A stretch of DNA of 9,092 bases from an uncultured Alphaproteobacteria bacterium (GCA_905480445.1 CAJQQJ010000083.1:1-9092), one strand, 5' to 3'; numbered from the stretch's first letter, positions 1-6,975 are shown. A program made the numbers and translations. Notes: a model not told the origin generated them from the letters alone.

Positions 1-13
1 TGTTGCGCACTAA
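1..13 (+). CDS. 3' end of probable soxB (sarcosine oxidase beta subunit), partial
   Basis: Only the last codons are inside the window. Reading from base 2 gives Val-Ala-His followed by TAA at 11-13, twelve bases before the soxD start. In sox operons the gene before soxD is normally soxB, and its stop usually lies very close to soxD. A short C-terminus of this kind is compatible with SoxB, but three residues cannot identify a protein. The call rests on the conserved operon order soxB-soxD-soxA-soxG and is an inference. Confidence 0.4.
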
Positions 14-24
14 GGAACGAAGTT

Positions 25-330
25 ATGTTGTTAATTGAATGTCCTCATTGCGGACCAAGAGCCGAAACAGAATACGCTGGCTGTAGTGAAGCACATATCG
101 CCCGCCCTGATGGCGGTGGCCTTGATATGACCGACGGTGAATGGGTTGAGTGGGTTTTCTGGCGTAAAAACACTAAAGGTGTCTATTTGGAACGCTGGAA
201 CCATGCCGCGGGCTGTCGCCGATGGATCAACTGTATGCGTGACACCGTCACCAACGAAATCCTGGCAACTTACAAAGCCGGTGAAAAGCCGCCCAAAATT
301 GCCGACGCTGAACGCGAATACAAGTTTTAG
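25..330 (+). CDS. soxD: Sarcosine oxidase delta subunit, SoxD
   Basis: This is the small zinc-binding subunit of heterotetrameric sarcosine oxidase, a cytoplasmic enzyme that oxidatively demethylates sarcosine to glycine. The 101-residue length is normal for SoxD. The four zinc ligands known for the family are recognisable: Cys6 and Cys9 in ECPHCG near the N-terminus, and His60 and Cys64 in HAAGC. Other family-typical segments are EAHIARP, LERWNHAAGC, RDTVTNEI and the tail AGEKPP. A clear Shine-Dalgarno (AAGGAA, 12-17) lies 7 bases before the ATG and overlaps the upstream stop codon, which supports this start and operon transcription. The gene is followed after 9 bases by soxA. Where SoxD proteins usually read YGGEAH this one has AGCSEAH, adding Cys20; Cys70 is another extra cysteine. 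The N-methylglutamate dehydrogenase subunit MgdB is a paralogue, but the N-terminal half and tail match SoxD better. Confidence 0.93.
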   Translation: MLLIECPHCGPRAETEYAGCSEAHIARPDGGGLDMTDGEWVEWVFWRKNTKGVYLERWNHAAGCRRWINCMRDTVTNEILATYKAGEKPPKIADAEREYKF

Positions 331-339
331 AGAACCGCT

Positions 340-3300
340 ATGTCACAAAAGTTTCGTTTAGAATCTGGCGGTTTGATAAACCGCGATAAACATGTCACCT
401 TTTCCTTCAATGGTCATGAGCTCAAAGGCTATGACGGCGACACGCTCGCGTCAGCACTGATCGCCAATGGTGTTCATCTCGTTGGCCGCTCTTTCAAATA
501 CCACCGTCCTCGCGGTATTATGTCTGCAGGACCGGAAGAAGCCAACGCCATCCTACAACTCGGTGAAGGCGCCTACACAGAGCCAAACGCCCGAGCAACA
601 ATGGAAGAGCTCTTCGATGGATTGGTAGCAACCACGTCGAACGCGTTCCCAACTGTGAAGTACGACATTGGGGAAGTTAATTCCCTCCTGTCCAAGATTT
701 TCGTATCTGGCTTTTACTACAAAACTTTCATGTGGCCTTCTAAAGCTTGGAAGTTTTACGAGCACTTCATTCGTAAAGCCGCTGGCATTGGTAAAGCACC
801 TGAAGATCACGACCCAGACATTTACGATAAAACCAACGCCTTTTGTGACGTTCTCGTCGTCGGCGGCGGTCCATCCGGTCTTAGTGCCGCTCTATCTGCA
901 GCCGCAACTGGTGCTCACGTCACACTGGTTGACGACCAAGCAAGCCTTGGTGGCTCACTTATGGCTCAAACTGGCCAGGAGATCGATAGGAAGCCAGCGC
1001 TGGAATGGGTAGCAGAAGCAGAAGCGAAGCTTCTCACCTTTGACAACGTGCAGATCATCCAGCGCTCTACAGCGTTCGCTTACTATGACCACAACTATGT
1101 TGGCATTTGGGAACGTTTAACTGACCACCTGCCGGTTAAGCCTGAAGGGCTGCCCCGCCAGCGTGTTCATATGATGCGCGCTAAGCATGTTGTAATTGCT
1201 TCTGGTGCAATTGAGCGCCCTCTTGTCTTTTGTGACAATGATCGCCCAGGCATTATGTTGGCATCAGCTTGCCGCACTTATGTAAATCGCTTCGCTGCTA
1301 GACCTGGCAATAAAGGCGTAATTTTCACCAACAACGATTCAGCTTACGCTGCTGTACTCGACTTAGTTGCAGCCGGCATTGATATCAAAGCTGTTGTTGA
1401 CGTTAGACAAGATCCTTCAGGTCCTCTTATGGAGAAAGCTGACGCGGCAGGCGTTAAGATCTTAACCAATTCTGCAATCGTCGGCACCAACGGTCGCCTC
1501 CATTTAAAATCCGTTGAGGTCGCTGAACTTTCAGAAGACGGCGAAACAGCCAAGTCCGACATTATGGAAATCGAATGTGATTTCTTAGGCAGCTCTGGTG
1601 GTTGGAACCCAACAGTTCACCTCCACTGCCAAGCGGGCGGCAAACTTGACTTTGACGAAGAACGTGGCATTTTCACTCCAAAGCCCAACAACAGAACCAA
1701 TCCGAATACTTCTGTTGGCTCATGCAACGGCGCAATGGGATTGGCGGATTGCCTTTCACAAGGGTTCGAAGCTGGTCAAGAAGCAGCAAAAGCTACTGGG
1801 ATTAAATTCCGGAAGTCTGGCAAGGCATCCAGTGCTGAAGCTATAGAAGAAGGCAACCGGCGATTACTCTGGTTAGTTCCAGGCAAAAAACCACTTGGCC
1901 AATCCGGTAAGCACTTCATTGACTTGCAGAACGACTCAACCGCAGCTGATCTTCAATTGGCTTTGCGCGAAGGCTATCGCTCAATCGAGCACGTGAAACG
2001 CTACACAACAACTGGCATGGCAACAGACCAGGGCAAGACTGCGAACGTCAACGCACTTGCTATTGTGGCCCAGACCTTAAATGAAGCCATTCCCACGGTT
2101 GGCACAACAACTTATCGCCCTCCTTACGTTCCGGTGACATTTGGAGCAATTGCAGGACGGGATATCGACGCCCTGTTAGATCCGGCTCGAACAACACCGA
2201 TGCATTCGTGGCATGTTAATGCTGGAGCTGAATTCGAAGATGTTGGTCAATGGAAACGAGCTTGGTACTTTCCTCAGCCAGGCGAAGACATGCATGCAGC
2301 CGTTAACCGCGAAGTTGCTGCCATGCGTAATTCCGTTGGTATTCTTGATGCAACCACACTCGGTAAGATCGATGTCAAAGGGAAAGACGCCGCTGAGTTC
2401 CTGAACCGAGTTTACACAAACGCTTGGACGAAACTTGGCATAGGCAAATGTCGCTATGGTTTGATGCTCGGTGAAGACGGCATGGTCATGGACGATGGTG
2501 TCACGTCACGCATAGCCGAGGATCACTTCCTCATGACAACAACAACAGGCAACGCAGCGCCTGTTCTGGGTCATTTGGAAGACTATTTGCAGACCGAATG
2601 GACCGATCTCGAAGTCTACCTAACGTCTGTGACCGAACAATGGGCGACAGCCTCTATTGCCGGGCCCAACGCTCGTGCTTTGCTGAGTGAACTGACCGAA
2701 GACATTGATCTTTCTAACGAAGCTCTCCCCTTCATGTCATGGACCCCTGGAACTGTTGCTGGCATCCCTGCCCGTGTTTTCCGCATCTCGTTTACTGGTG
2801 ATCTGTCTTACGAGATTGCTGTACCAGCCGACTATGGCCTTGCACTTTGGCAGGCATTGATGACAGCAGGTGCCAAATATGACATCACGCCTTACGGCAC
2901 AGAAACCATGCACGTCCTTCGTGCTGAAAAAGGCTTCATTATTGTTGGCCAGGACACCGACGGTTCAATTACGCCAGTTGATCTGAACATGAATTGGATC
3001 ATCTCGAAGAAAAAAGGTGATTTTATCGGCAAGCGTTCCCTAGAGCGCGAAGATATGTCGGACCCTAATCGTAAACAGTTGGTTGGCATCTTGACCGACG
3101 ACCCAAAAGAAGTTCTGCCCGAAGGCGCTCAACTGGTTGAAGTCGTGAAAGACAAGCCACCAATGGATATGGTTGGTTGGGTCAGCTCCTCTTACTGGAG
3201 CCCGAATTGTGATCGTTCTATTGCTATGGCTCTGGTCCATGGCGGGCTGAAAAAGATGGGGCAAAAACTCTACTCCCCTCAACCAGATGGGAGGGTGATC

Positions 3301-3360
3301 ACTTGCACAATCTCAGACACAGTTTTCTACGACAAAGAAGGGAGCCGTCAAAATGGATGA
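340..3360 (+). CDS. soxA: Sarcosine oxidase alpha subunit, SoxA
   Basis: This is the large subunit of heterotetrameric sarcosine oxidase. The enzyme converts sarcosine, tetrahydrofolate and O2 to glycine, 5,10-methylene-tetrahydrofolate and H2O2. The 1006 residues fit the family. Domains in order are: a ferredoxin-like Fer2_4 domain (about residues 15-105, with DGDTLASALIANGV and SFKYHRPRGI); a Rossmann dinucleotide-binding domain starting near 170 with GGGPSG at 175-180 and the strand-end acidic pair DD at 198-199; a middle region (about 270-500) ending in a second flavoprotein-type motif around SVGSCNGAMGLADC; and a C-terminal aminomethyltransferase (GcvT-like, folate-binding) domain from about 615 to 1000, with ITPYGTETMHVLRAEKGF and DFIGKRSL. 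The ATG has only a weak Shine-Dalgarno (AGAGAA) and lies 9 bases after the soxD stop, so translation is probably coupled. The stop overlaps the soxG start by 8 bases. A paralogous function as N-methylglutamate dehydrogenase subunit MgdC is less likely, because no gmaS or mgsABC genes are seen here. Confidence 0.95.
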   Translation: MSQKFRLESGGLINRDKHVTFSFNGHELKGYDGDTLASALIANGVHLVGRSFKYHRPRGIMSAGPEEANAILQLGEGAYTEPNARATMEELFDGLVATTSNAFPTVKYDIGEVNSLLSKIFVSGFYYKTFMWPSKAWKFYEHFIRKAAGIGKAPEDHDPDIYDKTNAFCDVLVVGGGPSGLSAALSAAATGAHVTLVDDQASLGGSLMAQTGQEIDRKPALEWVAEAEAKLLTFDNVQIIQRSTAFAYYDHNYVGIWERLTDHLPVKPEGLPRQRVHMMRAKHVVIASGAIERPLVFCDNDRPGIMLASACRTYVNRFAARPGNKGVIFTNNDSAYAAVLDLVAAGIDIKAVVDVRQDPSGPLMEKADAAGVKILTNSAIVGTNGRLHLKSVEVAELSEDGETAKSDIMEIECDFLGSSGGWNPTVHLHCQAGGKLDFDEERGIFTPKPNNRTNPNTSVGSCNGAMGLADCLSQGFEAGQEAAKATGIKFRKSGKASSAEAIEEGNRRLLWLVPGKKPLGQSGKHFIDLQNDSTAADLQLALREGYRSIEHVKRYTTTGMATDQGKTANVNALAIVAQTLNEAIPTVGTTTYRPPYVPVTFGAIAGRDIDALLDPARTTPMHSWHVNAGAEFEDVGQWKRAWYFPQPGEDMHAAVNREVAAMRNSVGILDATTLGKIDVKGKDAAEFLNRVYTNAWTKLGIGKCRYGLMLGEDGMVMDDGVTSRIAEDHFLMTTTTGNAAPVLGHLEDYLQTEWTDLEVYLTSVTEQWATASIAGPNARALLSELTEDIDLSNEALPFMSWTPGTVAGIPARVFRISFTGDLSYEIAVPADYGLALWQALMTAGAKYDITPYGTETMHVLRAEKGFIIVGQDTDGSITPVDLNMNWIISKKKGDFIGKRSLEREDMSDPNRKQLVGILTDDPKEVLPEGAQLVEVVKDKPPMDMVGWVSSSYWSPNCDRSIAMALVHGGLKKMGQKLYSPQPDGRVITCTISDTVFYDKEGSRQNG

Positions 3361-3955
3361 TTTCATGCGTCAAGGCCCGCTGAATGATTTGGGCCTCGTT
3401 GGCCGTCCTTCTGATGAGAACGCATTGGTCACAATGGGTGACGGTGGACGCCCAATGGTGGTTAACCTCAGACTCGATCCAGCCAATAAGGCTGCCATGA
3501 AAGCTATTGGCTCACTGCTCGGTGTTGACCTTCCCTTGAAGGCAAATTTTTACGTCGAAGGTAAAGGCTTTGAAGTCCACTGGCTCGCGCCGGACGAATG
3601 GATGATTGTCAGTGGAACTGGAAACGGAAACGACCTTGTTGCAAACATAGAAAAAGCTTTGACTGGCGTTCATCACTCGGCCGTCAACGTTAGCGATAAC
3701 TTTGCTGTCATTACAGTGGAAGGTGAAAAGGCCCGTGCCTTGCTGCAGAAAGCGATCCCCCTTGATTTGCATCCGAGAGAATTTTCAACCGGCATGTCCC
3801 TTCAAACTCATGCAGCTAAAACGAACGTGATTTTGCAGCAGACTGGCGATGCACCTTCCTACAAAGTCTATGTGCGTCGCAGCTTTAGCCACTACCTCTG
3901 GGCTTGGCTAGAAGATGCCTCTATTGGCTACGGCCTAGCGATTGCGAGCGAGTAA
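3353..3955 (+). CDS. soxG: Sarcosine oxidase gamma subunit, SoxG
   Basis: This is the gamma subunit of heterotetrameric sarcosine oxidase, related in fold to the GcvT/YgfZ group. It packs against the other subunits and has no catalytic residues of its own that can be named here. At 200 residues it is of normal length. Family-like segments are WLAPDEWMIV (about 76-85), the SAVNVSDNFAVITVEG stretch, LLQKAIPLDLHPREF, and YKVYVRRSFSHYLWAWLEDA near the C-terminus. The chosen ATG overlaps the soxA stop by 8 bases and has a strong Shine-Dalgarno (AAGGGAG, 3338-3344) 8 bases upstream; an internal ATG at 3365 is the only near alternative. The gene ends in TAATG, so its stop shares one base with the start of the following SCP2 gene. 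Confidence 0.92.
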   Translation: MDDFMRQGPLNDLGLVGRPSDENALVTMGDGGRPMVVNLRLDPANKAAMKAIGSLLGVDLPLKANFYVEGKGFEVHWLAPDEWMIVSGTGNGNDLVANIEKALTGVHHSAVNVSDNFAVITVEGEKARALLQKAIPLDLHPREFSTGMSLQTHAAKTNVILQQTGDAPSYKVYVRRSFSHYLWAWLEDASIGYGLAIASE

Positions 3956-4263
3956 TGGCACTTAATCTACAAGAACTAACGAGTAAGATAGACAGCCTCG
4001 CCGCAGCGGCTCCGTCTATAGGTGCCAAAATAAAATTTTATTTTGAATCAGATGGTATTCTATCAATCGATGGTACTGCCTCTCCGATGGCTGTTTCCAA
4101 TGATGACATGGAAGCCGATACAACCGTGAAATGTTCGCTTGAAACAGTAGAAGGCTTGATCGCCGGGACCGTTAACCCGACAACAGCCGTCATGATGGGC
4201 AAGATCAAAATCTCAGGTGACATGAGCAAAGCCATGTCCTTAGCGAGCCTGTTCAAAAGCTAA
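3955..4263 (+). CDS. Small SCP2-type sterol/lipid-binding domain protein coupled to soxG
   Basis: This 102-residue protein consists almost entirely of one SCP2 (sterol carrier protein 2) domain. Visible family features are an N-terminal amphipathic helix (residues 1-20), the strand pair AKIKFYFESDGILSIDG, the DTTVKCSLETVEGLIAGTVNP segment, and the C-terminal MMGKIKISGDMSKAMSLASLF, which matches the usual G-K-x-x-I-x-G-D signature. No signal peptide is seen, so it should be cytoplasmic. SCP2 domains bind fatty acyl, sterol-like or isoprenoid ligands; bacterial relatives include the UbiJ/UbiT accessory proteins of quinone synthesis. The ligand here cannot be read from the sequence. The ATG overlaps the soxG stop by one base (TAATG) with no good Shine-Dalgarno of its own, pointing to translational coupling. 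The reading frame is open 17 codons upstream, but that extension would lie inside soxG. The gene is the last before a strong terminator, so it belongs to the sox transcript. Confidence 0.85.
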   Translation: MALNLQELTSKIDSLAAAAPSIGAKIKFYFESDGILSIDGTASPMAVSNDDMEADTTVKCSLETVEGLIAGTVNPTTAVMMGKIKISGDMSKAMSLASLFKS

Positions 4264-4290
4264 ACCAGCCTGACTACTAACAGCAATTAG

Positions 4291-4323
4291 AAAAAGGGCT
4301 GGAAAATTTTCCAGCCCTTTTTT
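4291..4323. terminator. Bidirectional intrinsic terminator between the sox operon and the mttB-like gene
   Basis: A perfect inverted repeat has arms AAAAAGGGCTGGAAAA (4291-4306) and its exact complement (4307-4322), continuing into a run of six T (4318-4323). On the + strand the GC-rich core GGGCTGG/CCAGCCC followed by T6 forms a classical terminator 27 bases after the SCP2 stop. The five A at 4291-4295 give a U-run on the opposite strand, so the same hairpin can end the convergent methyltransferase transcript, whose stop is at 4348. Confidence 0.9.
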
Positions 4324-4347
4324 GGTTACGTACGTAGTTTCAAAGGA

Positions 4348-5904
4348 TCAATACATCGCGTCAGGCATTGACTCTTTACGCTTAGCGACAAACGCCAATA
4401 GAGCTTCATCGATTGCAGGATCAATTTCAGGCGCTACATAGTCTGCTAGCATCTTATTCATCACATCATGGGCTCTAGCAAAAGTATCCTTGCTTCCTTC
4501 GGCTTCCCACTGCTCAAAGGAATTTGAATCCCCCACAGTCGATCTGTAATAAGCGGTTTCGAAGTTTTGCTTTGTGTGCTCACATCCCAGGAAGTGCTGA
4601 CCTGGGCCACACTCACGAATGGCAGACATAGCCTGGCCGTTTTCTGTAAGATCTACGCCACCCATCTGAACATGAAGCGCTGCCAACTGGTCGGCATCCA
4701 TGATCATTTTTTCAGGGCAAGAAACCAAACCGCCCTCAAGCCAACCAGCCGCGTGGAGACTAAAGTTCACACCGGCGAGTGTCGTAGGCAAAATCGTATT
4801 CGCGCTTTCGTAAGCCGCTTGAGCGTCTGGTAGCTTTGAGGCACAGAGGCTACCACCAGAACGGAAAGGAATGTTAAGACGGCGAACCAACTGGGCCATG
4901 CCGTAGATGATCAGTGCAGGTTCCGGCATACCGAACGTCGGGGCACCGGTCTGCATTGACATCGATGAAGCGAAAGTACCGAACACAATCGGCGCACCAG
5001 GACGAACGAGCTGCGAGAATGCAATACCCGCCAGTCCTTCAGCCAACGCTTGAGCCATAACGCCAGCCGGTGTAACTGGCGACATTGCGCCACCAATAAT
5101 AAAGGGTGAAACGATACAAGCTTGATTGTTTTTCGCGTAAACCTTCAAAGCGCCAAGCATTGTGTCATCAAAGGTCATTGGCGAGTTCGCATTGATCAGC
5201 GAGGTCATAACCGTGTTGTCTTGAACAAACTGCTCACCAAAAGCAATCGAACAGAGGTCAACTGAGTCTTGAGCTCTTTCTGGTGCTGTCACTGATCCCA
5301 TGATTGGCTTAGTAGAGTAGCGCAGATGAGTATAGACCATATCCAGATGGCGCTTGTTCACTGGCACGTCCACAGGCTCGCAGATTGTACCACCTGATGA
5401 GTGTAGTGCTGGCAGCATGTAAGCCAGTTTTACCATGTTGCGGAAATCTTCAATCGTGGCGTATCGGCGCTCTGTCACATAATCACGATAGAACGGAGGA
5501 CCATAAACCGGCGCATAAACTGTATTTTTTCCGCCGACAGTTACAGTGCGGGCCGGGTCACGTCCATGGTATTGGTAACTCGAGGGTACAGTCTTACAAA
5601 GCTCGCGGCACATTCCCCTAGGGAAACGAACCAACTCGCCCTTAACATCAGCGCCTGCTTCTTTGAGAATGGCAATCGCTTCTGGATCATCCCTAAATTC
5701 GATCCCAACTTCTTCAAGAATGGTTTCGGCATTGTATTCGATGATCTCGAGGCCTTCCTCGCTCAAAACTTCCATAGGCGAAAGCTTACGCTCCATAGCG
5801 CCTAAGAACTGAACCGCTGTATTTGTGCGTGCTGCTCTTCTCGCTTCAGCTCCGCCGCCACTACGGCCACGAGAACGTCTGCCACCAGATGCTTGAACTG
5901 TCAT
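4348..5904 (-). CDS. MttB-superfamily methylamine/quaternary amine methyltransferase, non-pyrrolysine type
   Basis: This 518-residue protein is of the trimethylamine methyltransferase (MttB) superfamily. Characterised members transfer a methyl group from trimethylamine (pyrrolysine-containing MttB) or, in pyrrolysine-free members such as MtgB, from glycine betaine and related quaternary amines to a corrinoid protein. The TIM-barrel body runs from about residue 40 to 510. Recognisable stretches are LEEVGIEF (63-70), GGTICEPVDVPVNKRHLD (171-188), MGSVTAPERAQDSV (202-215), GGAMSPVTPAGVMAQALAEGLAG (271-293), QLVRPGAPIVFG (298-309) and AGWLEGGLVSCPEKMIMDADQL (386-407). The frame has no internal amber codon and is full length, so pyrrolysine is not used. 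Residues 1-28 are a basic Gly/Arg/Ala-rich extension, probably disordered. The ATG at 5904 has only a weak purine-rich stretch upstream. The gene converges on the sox operon and shares its terminator. No corrinoid protein or reactivase is in the window. The substrate is undetermined; glycine betaine, another betaine or trimethylamine are candidates. Confidence 0.9.
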   Translation of the reverse strand: MTVQASGGRRSRGRSGGGAEARRAARTNTAVQFLGAMERKLSPMEVLSEEGLEIIEYNAETILEEVGIEFRDDPEAIAILKEAGADVKGELVRFPRGMCRELCKTVPSSYQYHGRDPARTVTVGGKNTVYAPVYGPPFYRDYVTERRYATIEDFRNMVKLAYMLPALHSSGGTICEPVDVPVNKRHLDMVYTHLRYSTKPIMGSVTAPERAQDSVDLCSIAFGEQFVQDNTVMTSLINANSPMTFDDTMLGALKVYAKNNQACIVSPFIIGGAMSPVTPAGVMAQALAEGLAGIAFSQLVRPGAPIVFGTFASSMSMQTGAPTFGMPEPALIIYGMAQLVRRLNIPFRSGGSLCASKLPDAQAAYESANTILPTTLAGVNFSLHAAGWLEGGLVSCPEKMIMDADQLAALHVQMGGVDLTENGQAMSAIRECGPGQHFLGCEHTKQNFETAYYRSTVGDSNSFEQWEAEGSKDTFARAHDVMNKMLADYVAPEIDPAIDEALLAFVAKRKESMPDAMY

Positions 5905-6203
5905 GAAACTTTAACTTTCTTTGTTCGGGATCGGATAGATTGTTGGAATGTAAGTCGTTGGCCTTGTTTTGCAATTTCAATGAATTTGTGACTAGCCATT
6001 TGACGACAGGCTTGAGGCATTCAGCGCCATCTCGGAAACAAGAGGTTGCCGATGCCTGTTGGACTCTAAGCCAAAAAAATTCGTAGTTCGTTTAGGCGCA
6101 TATTTTGCATAGGAACGATTAGAGATTAATTTAAACTGATTCAGGGATTCGCTGTTTGCGTCTCCTGCCGATAATTATTGGTATTTTTATATTGCGAGGT
6201 AAA
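5905..6203. other. Divergent intergenic region between the mttB-like gene and the OmpA-like gene, no gene seen
   Basis: About 300 bases separate two divergent genes and must hold both promoters. No ORF with family resemblance or coding character was seen, and no known riboswitch consensus (cobalamin, SAM, glycine, THF) was recognised. A weak inverted repeat, CGACAGGC at 6004-6011 with GCCTGTTG at 6054-6061 (8 bp, one G-T pair, 42-base loop), is present. AT-rich stretches at 6101-6140 could hold the promoter of the rightward gene (for example TTGCAT at 6105-6110), but no convincing -35/-10 pair can be defended. On the minus strand, TTGCAA (5972-5977 in + coordinates) and TACATT (5950-5955), 16 bases apart, form a weak promoter candidate for the mttB-like gene. 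Confidence 0.5.
6194..6200 (+). promoter_or_regulatory. Ribosome binding site fixing the start of the OmpA-like gene
   Basis: GCGAGGT lies 3 bases before ATG at 6204. The reading frame is open further upstream to a TTG at 6156, but that start has no Shine-Dalgarno and would put MRLLPIIIGIFILRGK in front of a complete signal peptide. The AGG-type site and the standard signal peptide that begins at 6204 both favour 6204. Confidence 0.7.
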
Positions 6204-6950
6204 ATGCGACACTTATTGCAAATTGCGACTGCGTTGGTGGTTTTAGTACCAGCGGCAGCTTTGGCTTCCAACTTGTCTACTTTTGCGCCAACAGGCGACA
6301 CCGCAGGCGTTTACGGTCCTGGTACGACAAATAAGTACTATGCCGTTGGGACACCTGGCTTGCCTGGATACGCTGTTCCACAGTTCGCACCTCAGCCATT
6401 GCCACTACCGCCGCAGCCTTTCCCTGTTTTGCCACCAATCCCTTCGGCTCCAGTCGCAGCACCTCTACCAATCCCACAACCATTGCCACCCTTAGCACCA
6501 GGCTGCCCTGATCTAAACGCACAAGCTTCGCAATTGTCATACAGACTGGCACCTTACGGCATTCAAGTCGGCAGAACAGGTACTGGCATCTTGATTAGAG
6601 CCAACAACAACATTACTTTCGCTACAGCTCAAGCCACGCTCCGTCCGCAATTTTCAGCACCTTTGTCTGCGATTGCTCAAAGCCTGAGTGCCTACCCGGG
6701 ATCAAGCGTCACGATTTCTGGCCACACGGACAGTCGTGGCGGAGACCGCTACAATCTTGTGCTTTCTGCACAACGTGTAAATGCGGTCAGCCGGTTCTTA
6801 CAGAGATCAGGGCTGTCGGCCACTCGAATTCGAGCCGCTGCGATGGGTGAGAGACAACCAATTGCTAGTAACGCAACGGCCGCTGGGCAGGCACAAAACC
6901 GCCGGGTAGAGCTTCAAATCGCGCCACTTCAATCAAACTGCCGCATTTAA
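6204..6950 (+). CDS. Exported OmpA/Pal-family peptidoglycan-binding protein with proline-rich linker
   Basis: This 248-residue protein probably anchors to peptidoglycan in the periplasm. Residues 1-21 form a signal peptide (basic MRH, then a hydrophobic LLQIATALVVLVPAAALA) with an AxA-type cleavage site before Ser22. There is no lipobox cysteine, so it is not a lipoprotein. Residues about 57-100 are very proline-rich (Pro with Leu, Ala, Gln and Phe) and probably form an extended linker. Residues about 115-242 are an OmpA C-terminal domain. The peptidoglycan-contact motif is GHTDSRGG (173-180) with Asp176, followed at the standard 15-residue spacing by Arg191 in LSAQR; NRRVELQI (232-239) closes the domain. 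No beta-barrel is present. Cys101, at the start of the folded part, and Cys246, near the C-terminus, are the only cysteines and could form a disulfide. The gene is followed by its own terminator and seems monocistronic. It has no evident functional link to the amine genes around it. Confidence 0.85.
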   Translation: MRHLLQIATALVVLVPAAALASNLSTFAPTGDTAGVYGPGTTNKYYAVGTPGLPGYAVPQFAPQPLPLPPQPFPVLPPIPSAPVAAPLPIPQPLPPLAPGCPDLNAQASQLSYRLAPYGIQVGRTGTGILIRANNNITFATAQATLRPQFSAPLSAIAQSLSAYPGSSVTISGHTDSRGGDRYNLVLSAQRVNAVSRFLQRSGLSATRIRAAAMGERQPIASNATAAGQAQNRRVELQIAPLQSNCRI

Positions 6951-6975
6951 ACACCAAGACTCCTCGTTTACTAGC

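Noticed and set aside
25..3955. N-methylglutamate dehydrogenase (mgdBCD) instead of sarcosine oxidase
   Set aside because: The order is the same and the families are paralogous, but the SoxD and SoxA sequence style matches sarcosine oxidase and no gmaS or mgsABC gene is present. It is kept only as an alternative.
4348..5904. Pyrrolysine-encoding amber codon in the MttB-like gene
   Set aside because: The frame is uninterrupted over the full family length, so there is no TAG to read through.
6112..6138. GGAAC at 6112 as the -35 of a general-stress (EcfG-type) promoter
   Set aside because: No CGTT element lies 16-17 bases downstream; the sequence there reads AAACT.
6156..6203. Upstream TTG start adding 16 residues to the OmpA-like protein
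   Set aside because: There is no Shine-Dalgarno before 6156, whereas GAGG precedes ATG 6204 and a standard signal peptide begins there.
5905..6203. Cobalamin, SAM or THF riboswitch upstream of the mttB-like or OmpA-like gene
   Set aside because: None of the conserved boxes of these riboswitches could be found on either strand.
6277..6552. Minus-strand open frame of 91 residues opposite the OmpA-like gene
   Set aside because: It is the shadow of the proline-rich and adjoining coding sequence on the other strand; it has no family resemblance and no ribosome binding site.
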